Source: Chlamydiales bacterium
Lineage (GTDB): Bacteria > Chlamydiota > Chlamydiia > Chlamydiales > JACKPQ01
Direction of reading: 5' to 3'
Assembly: GCA_024233455.1 (NCBI GenBank)
Contig: JACKPP010000001.1
Coordinates: forward strand, 842,001 to 906,000
DNA length: 64,000 nt
Positions 26,533-34,423 of this stretch are shown here, one piece after another. A model generated the notes under the pieces. The model did no database searches. It was not told the origin of the DNA and worked only from the letters and a program-made list of their open reading frames with translations. A program made the translations under genes and the position numbers. Numbering within the stretch: position 1 is the first letter of the stretch; every line of letters starts with the position of its first letter.

Positions 26533-27411
26533 ATGGTACCCAAAGTTTCAACTTTATCTGCAAAGCTTCCTGGTAATATCTCCCCCAAGTATTTGGGAAT
26601 CACTTTACTAGCCGTCTGCGCATTGGCTACCGGGGTAGGATTATTCTTTGCTGGCAGAAAGCTCTTAGTCAACAAACATGCTGTTGCGCTTAAAAAGCTC
26701 AAGCTCGAAGTTTCAGCCTTCACTGCAACAAAAAATTGCAAATTCAGTGAATTTGACTACGATGGAATAGTTCGCAAATACACTACCTCAGAAACAGGGG
26801 CACTATCAGAGCGTGAGGCAAAAGAGGCGATTCTTTCTACTTTCGTAACTAACGCTGTGCAATTCGGAGAGAATTTTGATGAAAAGGATTTTGATAAGTT
26901 TTGCAACTTGGCTAAATCAGACGTAGACGAAAAATCCTCTTTGTTAGTTGCGGGATGTCTTAGCATAGTGCAGTCTAAAGTAGAAGGGGAAAAAGATGCC
27001 GATGAAAAAATACTCAAATGGATCGGAGAGCTACTGACTAGTGATGAGTTATTAGACGATGGCAACGATGACACTGAATTTCAGTCAAAGAAAGCTCACC
27101 ATTATGCCGTTGGTCTAGTTGCGGGGTATTTCAAGCCTGATTGCGGCGAATCGATAAGTCCTCAAAAGTTTAATTGGCTCAAAGACTCTACTAAGAGCTG
27201 TCTTTCTAAACAATACCACTGCCCAAGTAACGTACTTATCTCGGTACTCTGTCAAATAGATCGTTTTCAAGCTTTCTATGAGGGGCTCTCAGATGATGAA
27301 AAAGGGAAGTGTATTCAAGCTGCGTATCAAGAAATTCATTCAGAAATAATTAACGCAACTCGTGGGCCAACCAGAATAGACGTGGTTAAACGCATAAAAA
27401 ATAAGCCTTAA
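26533..27411 (+). CDS. Membrane-anchored hypothetical protein, family member 1
   Basis: 292 residues, family not recognised. One hydrophobic segment near residues 20-43 (YLGITLLAVCALATGVGLFFAG) follows a short polar N-terminus, then a helical domain. A motif KFSEFDYDG occurs just after the anchor and recurs as FKFSEID/FKFSDL in the next three genes, so all four form one family. Residues ~103-231 differ strongly from the next gene, while both ends are nearly identical. GAGGT precedes ATG 26533. Topology and location are inferred. Confidence 0.75.
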   Translation: MVPKVSTLSAKLPGNISPKYLGITLLAVCALATGVGLFFAGRKLLVNKHAVALKKLKLEVSAFTATKNCKFSEFDYDGIVRKYTTSETGALSEREAKEAILSTFVTNAVQFGENFDEKDFDKFCNLAKSDVDEKSSLLVAGCLSIVQSKVEGEKDADEKILKWIGELLTSDELLDDGNDDTEFQSKKAHHYAVGLVAGYFKPDCGESISPQKFNWLKDSTKSCLSKQYHCPSNVLISVLCQIDRFQAFYEGLSDDEKGKCIQAAYQEIHSEIINATRGPTRIDVVKRIKNKP

Positions 27412-27517
27412 GAGAGGGTAGCGCAAAATCAGCCTAAACCGACCAGTAGGAGAGCCTTCTCGGTCAAAAACAAGATTCAAGTCTTTTTAGAACAATCTAA
27501 GTCGCTTTTGTTCAGTG

Positions 27518-27618
27518 TCTCTTTTGGCCTTTACAACACATATGCCGATATCGATCAGTGTACCCAGGCGCTCTGCTCCGTTCTGCAGCAGTTAAAGCCA
27601 ACACCTCTAGTTCAATGA
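27518..27618 (+). pseudogene. Duplicated 3' fragment of sufS
   Basis: The 101 bp match sufS 26349-26449 including the stop codon. It lacks everything upstream, so it cannot encode a desulfurase; it marks the left boundary of the tandem duplication. Confidence 0.93.
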
Positions 27619-27642
27619 TTTTGAAAAACTCATCTTGCTCAT

Positions 27643-27688
27643 TGATTTAAATCAGTCATTTGCATATAGTTTAACGAATTCTTTATAC
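27643..27688 (+). promoter_or_regulatory. Duplicated promoter and palindrome
   Basis: Copy of 26474-26519: TGATTTAAATCA at 27643-27654, TTGCAT at 27660-27665 and TTATAC at 27683-27688, so the second gene has its own promoter. Confidence 0.45.
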
Positions 27689-27701
27689 AAATGAGGTCTA
27701 A

Positions 27702-28538
27702 ATGGTACCCAAAGTTTCAACTTTATCTGCAAAGCTTCCTGGTAATATCTCCCCCAAGTATTTGGGAATCACTTTACTAGCCGTCTGCGCATTGGCCACC
27801 GGGGTAGGATTATTCTTTGCTGGCAGAAAGCTCTTAGTCAACAGACATGCTGTTGCGCTTAAAAAGCTCAAGCTCGAAGTTTCAGCCTCCATTGCAACAA
27901 AAAATTTCAAATTCAGTGAATTTGACTACGATGGAATAGTTCGCAAATACACTACCTCAGAAATAGGGGCACTATCAGAGCGTGAGGCAAAAGAGGCGAT
28001 TCTTTCTACTGTCCTCAGTCAACATGAGCAATTTTATCGTAATATGGACGATGAAGATATCAACAAGTTTATGAAGGCAACCACCGAGTTTGACAATAAA
28101 TTCTTTTTGTTACTTGAACTGAAGGTTATTGACGTCGAGTCTGAATTAAAGGTGAGTAGTATGACTCATGAAGACGTTTTGAAAGTGCTGAATGGCATTT
28201 TGAATTATTTTGCCCACAAAGTCAAATCAAGCGATATTCAACGTTTTGCTGCTGTTCTAGTTAAGAGATATTTTAAGCTATATCCCGATGAATCGATTCA
28301 GAAATTTCAAAATTCTCTAAAGCGCTCTCTTTTAGTTGGTAAAATCCATAAAAGTAACATACTAATCTCGGTACTTTGTCAAATAGATCGTTTTCAAGCT
28401 TTCTATGAGGGGCTCTCAGATGATGAAAAAGGGAAGTGTATTCAAGCTGCGTATGAAGAAATTCATTCAGAAATAATTAACGCAACTCGTGGGCCAACCA
28501 GAGTAGACGTGGTTAAACGCATAAAAAATAAGCCGTAA
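27702..28538 (+). CDS. Membrane-anchored hypothetical protein, family member 2
   Basis: 278 residues. The first ~102 residues (including the transmembrane anchor) and the last ~60 residues are nearly identical to the preceding gene. The middle (about residues 103-217) is only faintly similar, keeping a few positions such as QF..N.D..D..KF and ..ESI..F...LK. The reading frame is intact despite the length difference of 42 bp, so both variants appear to be maintained as proteins. Function unknown. Confidence 0.75.
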   Translation: MVPKVSTLSAKLPGNISPKYLGITLLAVCALATGVGLFFAGRKLLVNRHAVALKKLKLEVSASIATKNFKFSEFDYDGIVRKYTTSEIGALSEREAKEAILSTVLSQHEQFYRNMDDEDINKFMKATTEFDNKFFLLLELKVIDVESELKVSSMTHEDVLKVLNGILNYFAHKVKSSDIQRFAAVLVKRYFKLYPDESIQKFQNSLKRSLLVGKIHKSNILISVLCQIDRFQAFYEGLSDDEKGKCIQAAYEEIHSEIINATRGPTRVDVVKRIKNKP

Positions 28539-28667
28539 GAGAGGGTAGTGCAAAATCAGCCTAAACCGACCAGTAGGAGAGCCTTCTCGGTCAAAAACAA
28601 GATTCAAGCCTTTTAAGAACAATCTAAGTCGCTTTTGTTCAGTAAGTTATAGTTTTGTAGTTAAAGA

Positions 28668-28696
28668 TTGACTTTAATTACGAAATTATGTAAAAT
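28668..28696 (+). promoter_or_regulatory. Promoter of third paralogue
   Basis: TTGACT (28668-28673), exactly 17 nt, TAAAAT (28691-28696), in AT-rich sequence just after the duplication ends; AAGGA serves as the ribosome site for ATG 28729. Confidence 0.6.
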
Positions 28697-28728
28697 TATT
28701 TTAAATTTTTAATAAACCAAGGACTTTT

Positions 28729-29997
28729 ATGGCAAACCAAATCACCGCTCAGCTAGCTGATGTTTCTCGCTTCGCAGAAGTGACCCCATTGCAAATACCT
28801 CAAAATTACAAAAAAATCATGATGGTCGCCTTTGCTGTACTCTGTGTTGTTGGCGCACTGGTCATAGGGGTAGGAGCGCTATGGGCTAGCGTAAGGAATT
28901 CTAGTAAAGAAAAAGAGCTGATTAAAGAAAAAGAGCTGATCACTTATCCAGATGCGTACAATGTGAAAGGTTTCAAATTTAGTGAGATCGATCCAGATAG
29001 TTACACTGAGGTCGTAGAAGATAGGAGAATGGTTAATAACCAGCTGTTTGCGCAAGCCGAGGGTGTGAATTTAAGCGACTATGTTAGTTCAAAAAAGCAC
29101 CAGCAAGCTGCAAAGTTTATGGAATTAGTTAAAACCAATATAGATAGAGAAGATTTAAAGGCCATTACTTCATGGAAAGTTGATTCTCTTCAAGATCGAA
29201 AGAAACAATATGCTAGGATGATGTATGCTTATGCATTACGTTTGTATATTGCTGAATCAGAAGTTGATCGCTCACAAATTTTAAAAGAGCTCACCACTTA
29301 TTTAGACTTTGGTGGTGCGGTGCCTTCTGATACCAAAACGATATTTCTACAAGACACCCTTACTTTGTATTTAGAAATGTACCTAAGGAGTATCCCAAGT
29401 ATACCAGATGAAACTAAAAACTGGCTTTTGGATCAAATAAAAGAGCAATTTAATGCTGGTAAGTTTGAATTGTTTAATGCTTTTATTTGTGCTACTAGTC
29501 GTAGGTTGGATTCAGAATGGTCTTTTATTTGTGCTACTAGTCGTTGGTTGGATTCAAAATGGCCTACTGGTAAAGCGCCTGTTGATGAGGTTTATTCTAC
29601 ATGTAACAGTCTGAAAGATAAGGATGGGTTTATTCAGGCTTTACGCCCCTTGGCAGCAAGTATTATGATCGTAAAGGAGAGTAGGCAAATTGAATTGAAA
29701 GATATTAAAGACAAGCTGCTTGAAAAGAAAATGCCTATCACTTTTGCCTTGGTAGCCAATTACTTTGAGTCGGATAGCAATTGCCTACTAAAAGCCTTTG
29801 ATGCAAAAGGCTATTATATTTCCTCAATTTCTATCGCTACAGCGTGTGATAAGAAACTCATTCGTGATATTGAGGGCTGTTTGAACGAATATCTAAACAA
29901 ACACCCAATCGATGCAAAAAACGAGAAGCTAGCTGAATTAGAGCGGAAGATACAAGGTGCTAAGGAGTATATCGAGCAAGCGGAACAAACGGATTAA
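28729..29997 (+). CDS. Membrane-anchored hypothetical protein, family member 3
   Basis: 422 residues. The N-terminal layout equals its neighbours: short polar start, hydrophobic anchor (about 28-51, IMMVAFAVLCVVGALVIGVGALWA), then FKFSEID. It carries two recent internal repeats: KEKELI twice (18-bp units, 28906-28941) and F-I-C-A-T-S-R-x-L-D-S-x-W twice (42-bp units, 29481-29564). The rest is helical and ends with a coiled-coil-like charged stretch. No family recognised. It is the longest of the four paralogues. Confidence 0.72.
   Translation: MANQITAQLADVSRFAEVTPLQIPQNYKKIMMVAFAVLCVVGALVIGVGALWASVRNSSKEKELIKEKELITYPDAYNVKGFKFSEIDPDSYTEVVEDRRMVNNQLFAQAEGVNLSDYVSSKKHQQAAKFMELVKTNIDREDLKAITSWKVDSLQDRKKQYARMMYAYALRLYIAESEVDRSQILKELTTYLDFGGAVPSDTKTIFLQDTLTLYLEMYLRSIPSIPDETKNWLLDQIKEQFNAGKFELFNAFICATSRRLDSEWSFICATSRWLDSKWPTGKAPVDEVYSTCNSLKDKDGFIQALRPLAASIMIVKESRQIELKDIKDKLLEKKMPITFALVANYFESDSNCLLKAFDAKGYYISSISIATACDKKLIRDIEGCLNEYLNKHPIDAKNEKLAELERKIQGAKEYIEQAEQTD
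28906..28941 (+). repeat. 18-bp tandem repeat, two units
   Basis: AAAGAAAAAGAGCTGATT followed by the same unit ending in C; it encodes KEKELI twice in the linker after the membrane anchor of the third paralogue. Confidence 0.9.
29481..29564 (+). repeat. 42-bp tandem repeat, two units
   Basis: Units 29481-29522 and 29523-29564 differ at only a few positions (RRLDSEW versus RWLDSKW). The in-frame duplication adds 14 residues to the third paralogue. Confidence 0.9.
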
Positions 29998-30014
29998 ACA
30001 AAAGGTAGGTTGAT

Positions 30015-30944
30015 ATGGTTTCCAAGATTTTAAATTTTAATGAGCTGCGACCAATTAATCTTCCTTCAAAGTATTTGAGAGTGACTTTAGTTGCCGGTCT
30101 TGCGTTGGCTGCGGGAATAGGTGTAGTTGTTATTGGCACAAAACTCTACCAAAGAATGGAAGAAAGCTCTCCACAAGAAAAAGCTCCAAATAGTGCTTTC
30201 TCACAAAAATTTAAGTTCAGTGATTTGTCACGTGACACGTGCAAGAATGGTTGGGATAACGCGTGTGAAACTGACTTTGTCCCTAACATAGAGCTCATCG
30301 CAAAAAATATTGATCGTGCTGATTTAATCACATATACCAGTAACCCTCCGCCTAATAATCAAATTGGTGGAATTAGTAAATATGCTGCTGCGGTCGCATT
30401 GCGCCTACTGCTTGTTGATGCCGATGGGCAACATGAAGATGAGCGTTATAAGATTATTGAAGAATTAGCCCCCATAGCTAGTAGATGTGATATTGATCTG
30501 GCAAATAGCCTTGTACAATACGCTAGTGTATCGACGGATACGAAGTGGATGGAAAGCTGGATGCGCTGTAAAGCCGTTCATTGCTCCGATAAGGCCGTCT
30601 ACAACGCGTTAGCAGGGGCATTATGCCTGACGGGTGGTTTTGTTAAGGCCTATCAATCGGTTGAAGATGACTTCAAGAGTTTGTACATTCAACGCGCCTC
30701 AAAGGATGTCGCTTTTTTTATGACTTTGTCTTTTGAAGAGCCCAAAGCGTTTACCGAAGTAGTAGAGCGCATGATCGAAGTAGATTTGGAAAAAAATACC
30801 GGACACATCAGCCACATTTTGAGTGCGAGTCATAGCACAAATTTTAATGTAGTGGTTAATAACTATATTCAAAACCATCAGATTACCGAAGACCACCCGA
30901 GATATTCCACAGTTCAAGCATGGACTGATGCTCTGTCAAACTAA
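30015..30944 (+). CDS. Membrane-anchored hypothetical protein, family member 4
   Basis: 309 residues. A short N-terminus is followed by a hydrophobic anchor (about 20-43, YLRVTLVAGLALAAGIGVVVIGT), a Ser/Pro linker and FKFSDLSRD, the family hallmark. The C-terminal body is helical and has no recognised domain. It lies 17 nt after the previous gene with ribosome site AGGT, so these two are probably cotranscribed. A strong bidirectional terminator follows. Confidence 0.72.
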   Translation: MVSKILNFNELRPINLPSKYLRVTLVAGLALAAGIGVVVIGTKLYQRMEESSPQEKAPNSAFSQKFKFSDLSRDTCKNGWDNACETDFVPNIELIAKNIDRADLITYTSNPPPNNQIGGISKYAAAVALRLLLVDADGQHEDERYKIIEELAPIASRCDIDLANSLVQYASVSTDTKWMESWMRCKAVHCSDKAVYNALAGALCLTGGFVKAYQSVEDDFKSLYIQRASKDVAFFMTLSFEEPKAFTEVVERMIEVDLEKNTGHISHILSASHSTNFNVVVNNYIQNHQITEDHPRYSTVQAWTDALSN

Positions 30945-30956
30945 ATTAAAAAAAAA

Positions 30957-30980
30957 GCCCGCTAAAAAGCGGGCTTATTT
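30957..30980. terminator. Bidirectional intrinsic terminator
   Basis: GCCCGCT (30957-30963), loop AAAA, AGCGGGC (30968-30974), with A-run before and T-rich sequence after. It serves the convergent fourth paralogue and first MOMP-like gene. Confidence 0.9.
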
Positions 30981-31003
30981 TACCTAGCGTATGCAGCTTT
31001 GGA

Positions 31004-32188
31004 TTAGAAGTCGAAGCGGAACTTCAGCGTCAATCCCTGCATGGTTAGATCACCATTGTCGCGCTGCGGTTGACCCGCTACAATGAGACGGTTCATACCC
31101 CACCAAACTTGCTCTTCCCACCCTGCATCGATGCCGAAGTGGTAGTCGTCATCACTGACCCAGATTTCCCATCTAAGACCGATTGCTAGCTCTAGCACAG
31201 GTAAGATGGTGTGGAAGTTGTTTTCAGTGTTTAATGTGGTTACCGAAGTGTCGGTCAGCACTGTGTAGGTGGTATCTTTGCGGTCGATGTCAAAACCACT
31301 CCAAAGAGCCGATATGGCAAAGTTACCGTAGATGCTCCAGCTCTTGCAAAAGTGCCATGCGGTATCCATACCTGTGCGGATACCAAAGCCCCAGTAATCA
31401 AAATCTTGGGCAACTCTGTCGCGGGCTACAAGAGCACCAGCAGCTCGTATTTCGGCAGTTGTTTTGTAGTCTTGATCCTGCCAAGTACCTTTAAATCCAT
31501 AGTGCGGTCTTAAAGTGAGATATTGGCTGACAAAGAAGTTACGGCCAAGCTCTAGGTCAATAGCATTGAAGTTAAAGTCCCAGTCAGCAGAAAATCTGGT
31601 TGTTCCTGCTGCTGTATTCCACAGCCATGTGGCATTATCTGAATTCACCGAATCATTCACAGAAGAAGTTAACCAGGTGTATTCAGCAAAGACATCCCAG
31701 CCATCATGACCAAGATTGAGACCTAAGCCTACTTTAAAGCCAGGCTCAAGACCAAAATCGGGTTCCCTAAGCGATCCTTGGCCGGTAGGTGCTCCTGTGC
31801 CGGTCATCACGTATTCTAGGCCTTCTTCCCGTGGTGTCCAAAGGATGAAGTCGGCAGTGATAAAGACATCCGCTCCCATGCATACGCGAGGGCCTGCATT
31901 AGGGGTGATGATACGCGCTGGCGCTTTTGGCTCACAGCACGAGTCCATCTTTCCTGCAGGTGGTGGACAGCAAGGTTTTTTAGGCGGTGGGCAAGGTGCT
32001 GGCGGCGGCGGCGGGCATTGTGGTTCAGGTGCTGGACATTGTGGTTCAGGCATAGGTGCCGGACATTGTCTTTGTGGAGCAGGTCTGTTGCACTCAGGTT
32101 CACCGCAGGTAGCAGCACTTAGAGCAGTAGTGATACAGCCACAAAAGACTGCCACGACTGGCAAGATTTTTTTCAGTTTTATTTCCAT
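31004..32188 (-). CDS. MOMP-like (Legionella_OMP/Lpg1974-type) porin 1, Cys/Pro-rich N-terminus
   Basis: 394 residues. A signal peptide (cleaved near LSAA) is followed by ~55 residues of Cys/Pro-rich sequence with repeated C-P-x-P units. The barrel region shows the motifs shared with its two neighbours: GADVFITADFILWTPREEGLEYV, PGFKVGLGLNLGHDGWDVFAEYTWL, DLELGRNFFVSQYLTLRPHYGFKGTWQ and a final FRFDF. This is the chlamydial MOMP-like family known to form pores. The Cys-rich segment could be disulfide cross-linked in the outer membrane complex, by analogy with Chlamydia. Ribosome site GGGAGA lies just upstream. Confidence 0.88.
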   Translation of the reverse strand: MEIKLKKILPVVAVFCGCITTALSAATCGEPECNRPAPQRQCPAPMPEPQCPAPEPQCPPPPPAPCPPPKKPCCPPPAGKMDSCCEPKAPARIITPNAGPRVCMGADVFITADFILWTPREEGLEYVMTGTGAPTGQGSLREPDFGLEPGFKVGLGLNLGHDGWDVFAEYTWLTSSVNDSVNSDNATWLWNTAAGTTRFSADWDFNFNAIDLELGRNFFVSQYLTLRPHYGFKGTWQDQDYKTTAEIRAAGALVARDRVAQDFDYWGFGIRTGMDTAWHFCKSWSIYGNFAISALWSGFDIDRKDTTYTVLTDTSVTTLNTENNFHTILPVLELAIGLRWEIWVSDDDYHFGIDAGWEEQVWWGMNRLIVAGQPQRDNGDLTMQGLTLKFRFDF

Positions 32189-32591
32189 CTCAAGGTCTCC
32201 CTTTCCTTAATAATTTAAGAGAAATTATTGAAGGAGGCTACTCTACAATGCTAGATACCTCTTTCACGTTTAGCTCACATTAACCGAAGGTATTATTTTA
32301 TCACAACACTCTGTATACAAATGCATTCAAAATTTGTATTTTTCTCACATCTGGCAGCCGCTGATTTTCTACCCGTCTGCATGGCTCAACTTATTCAAGT
32401 TGAGCTGCTTTGGCGATGGCTACGCCTAGTGAAAAATGAGGGCGTCTCCTGGGAAAATCTTCCACTTTTGCATCCATTCGGATATAGAAAAAAACTTTCG
32501 CATCTTCTTTTTTTACGCGGGTATTACACCTGAGATGGGTTTGTGATGCAGGGCCTCTAAGGATGAGGGTTAAGCAAGAGGGCAAAAAAAA
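32189..32591. other. Intergenic region, with one strong hairpin
   Basis: About 400 bp without a credible gene. It holds the leader of porin 1 (AT-rich near 32189-32330) and a perfect 9-bp stem GCTCAACTT/AAGTTGAGC at 32384-32392 and 32397-32405 with a 4-nt loop and no T-run. The short open frame at 32321-32533 has no ribosome site and no family features. Confidence 0.6.
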
Positions 32592-32615
32592 ACCTGGGTG
32601 GTAAACCACCCAGGT
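32592..32615 (-). terminator. Intrinsic terminator of porin 2
   Basis: Perfect 10-bp stem ACCTGGGTGG/CCACCCAGGT with a 4-nt loop, followed on the minus strand by a run of nine T residues. Lies about 30 nt after the stop of the gene ending at 32645. Confidence 0.93.
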
Positions 32616-32644
32616 GAACACATTATACAAGATACGGTTTTCGC

Positions 32645-33790
32645 TTAGAAATCGAAGCGAACGCCTAGAGTTAGACCCATGAAGTATAAATCTCCGTGAG
32701 ATGACTCTTCTAGTAGGCGCAAGTACTGGTTTTGATTTGGCCAGTATTGCATTTCCCATCCTAGATTAACGCCTAGGTGGTAACTATCGTCGCTAAACCA
32801 CATGTCGCCTTGAAGACCAAGAACGATCTCAAAAACTTCTTTCAAGCTATTGAAAGTGTTGTTGATGTTGTTGTTTGTGACTGTAGTTGTGACGTTAGCA
32901 ACAGTTGTAGCTGTCGTATCTCTGCGTTGAACGTCGTACTCGCCCCAGATAGCAGCAAGAGCAAAGTCACCAAAGATGCCGAAGTACTTGTTGAAGTACC
33001 AAACAGTATCTAGACCAGTTCTTAGGCCAACTGCCCAATAATCTTGGTTAATAGATGTGTTATGAGCAACTGTTGGTGTAGCAGCTTCTGTATATCTAGC
33101 GCTAAAGTCATTAGTTTGCCATGTACCCTTTAGTCCAAAATGAGGACGAAGAGTTAGGTAGCGGCTAATGAAATAGTTACGGCCGAGCTCAAGATCAACG
33201 ACGTTTAAGTCGAAGTCCCAAGAGCCACGTGCTGTACCCACAGGTGTAGTTTGCACAGCTAAATCAGCTGCCCACATTGGGTAAAGCGAGTTAGTTGAAT
33301 TGCTAGTACTGTCAGATGCGCTTGGGCGCAAATATGTGTATTCTGCAAAAACATCCCAGCAATCGTGGCCAAGGTTATAACCTAGACCCACTTTGAAACC
33401 TGGATCCCATCCAAAGTCTGGATGTGAAACAGAGCCACTCGGTGGATTGACAAGAGGAAGTGTTGGGCTACCAACGCCACTTGCAGCGTAGCCTAAGCCA
33501 TCCATGCGTGATGTCCAGTAAATGAAGTCTGCAGTAATAAATAGATCAGCACCACATGCAACCCTAGGGCCAGCACAAGGTGTAATTTCTCTATAATCGC
33601 AGCCTGCAAATACGCGTGTTCTATCCAGAACCTCGTCGCATGGGGCGCATGGGTCTGTTTTTTTCGGTGCTGGACAGCAGTTCCCAGACATGTCGTTACC
33701 GCCGTATTGCGTTGCGGCGAGCAACAGACTACTAGAGAGACAGCTGATAACTCCTGCCATTGGCAAAAGTTTTTTCAGTCGTGATTTCAT
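32645..33790 (-). CDS. MOMP-like porin 2
   Basis: 381 residues with signal peptide (cleaved near LLLAA) and a shorter Cys/Pro segment (NCCPAPKKTDPCAPC). The barrel motifs are GADLFITADFIYWTSRMDGLGYA, PGFKVGLGYNLGHDCWDVFAEYTYL and DLELGRNYFISRYLTLRPHFGLKGTWQ, with a final VRFDF. It differs from porin 1 mainly in the loops, where Ser/Thr/Asn-rich stretches occur, as expected for surface-exposed parts. AAGGAGA is 5 nt before ATG, and a GC-poor hairpin (33811-33830) lies just upstream in the leader. Confidence 0.88.
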   Translation of the reverse strand: MKSRLKKLLPMAGVISCLSSSLLLAATQYGGNDMSGNCCPAPKKTDPCAPCDEVLDRTRVFAGCDYREITPCAGPRVACGADLFITADFIYWTSRMDGLGYAASGVGSPTLPLVNPPSGSVSHPDFGWDPGFKVGLGYNLGHDCWDVFAEYTYLRPSASDSTSNSTNSLYPMWAADLAVQTTPVGTARGSWDFDLNVVDLELGRNYFISRYLTLRPHFGLKGTWQTNDFSARYTEAATPTVAHNTSINQDYWAVGLRTGLDTVWYFNKYFGIFGDFALAAIWGEYDVQRRDTTATTVANVTTTVTNNNINNTFNSLKEVFEIVLGLQGDMWFSDDSYHLGVNLGWEMQYWPNQNQYLRLLEESSHGDLYFMGLTLGVRFDF

Positions 33791-34211
33791 GTGTTCTCCT
33801 TGTTAATGGACAAAACGGCTTTGCGTTTTGAAGTCATGATAGTGATACCCGAAATGAAAAGAGTTTGTCAACCCCTTTCTAGAAATAAGATAATAAATAC
33901 GTAAAAAAAGGGTCAAGAGATGTGTCTGGAAGCGATTCTGTGGTGTCGATTGTTGGCGTGGTTTTTTTTGAATTAAGTTAAAAGTGTTCAAATGTTTCCA
34001 CTTTTTGCAGTACAACACCGCTTGTAGGAAATAAATTCATGAACTGGAAAAGAAGAACTCACAAACGATTGGTGTGTGGAGTAAGCGATCATCGTTGAAT
34101 GGCAAGGCGTGAGTGAAGAGCAAAAATTTTTTGCGGAGCAGAGGTAATCAAATATGCATTTATTTTCTACTAACCTTAGTTATGGGTTTTGATTGTTTAG
34201 ATTCAATGTAG
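33791..34211. other. Intergenic region upstream of porin 2
   Basis: No credible gene. It holds the porin 2 leader with the hairpin CAAAACG/CGTTTTG (33811-33817 and 33824-33830) and AT-rich putative promoter sequence. The next 130 bp is the dispersed repeat listed separately. Confidence 0.6.
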
Positions 34212-34340
34212 ATTAGGTGACAGATTGTGACATTTTTTGCGATTCCATAGCCAAAAAGCTATAGATGAGCACAAAAAGGGTGCAAGATAGCGCCTAAGAT
34301 GCCTGAAGATGAATGCTATAAACCCTTAACTAAGGTTACT
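34212..34340. repeat. Dispersed ~130-bp repeat, copy 2
   Basis: Related to 6325-6489 from ATTAGGTGA-AGATTGTGACATTTTTT to TAAGGTTAC, roughly 75-80% identical by eye. The hairpin ATAGC/GCTAT (34247-34251 and 34258-34262) is kept while its loop differs (CAAAAA against CATCT). This copy lacks the extra 13-bp inverted repeat and has a smaller imperfect one near 34320-34337. Confidence 0.7.
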
Positions 34341-34365
34341 AACGGTAAAAACTGCATACAAAAAA

Positions 34366-34396
34366 AAGCCTGAGTTCAGATGAGCTCAGGCTTTTT
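34366..34396 (-). terminator. Intrinsic terminator of porin 3
   Basis: AAGCCTGAG (34366-34374) pairs with CTCAGGCTT (34385-34393); on the minus strand an AT-rich tail with seven T residues follows. About 30 nt after the stop of the porin 3 gene. Confidence 0.92.
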
Positions 34397-34423
34397 CTTT
34401 AAAAGATAAAAATGCTTGCGCAG

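Larger units (their letters stand above)
26349..28643 (+). repeat. Tandem duplication: near-identical flanks, diverged core
   Basis: Unit 1 is 26349-27517 and unit 2 is 27518-28643. The first 493 bp (26349-26841 versus 27518-28010) differ at about 7 positions. The last ~292 bp (27226-27517 versus 28353-28643) are also nearly identical, including noncoding sequence past the stop. Between them, 26842-27225 (384 bp) and 28011-28352 (342 bp) encode only distantly similar peptides. The junction joins the end of unit 1 to a point inside sufS. Confidence 0.93.

Noticed and set aside
32321..32533. 70-residue plus-strand open frame downstream of porin 2
   Set aside because: No ribosome site and unusual composition; it is interrupted by the 32384-32405 hairpin region.
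33803..34018. 71-residue minus-strand open frame between porins
   Set aside because: No ribosome site, no family features; it covers the leader and promoter area of porin 2.
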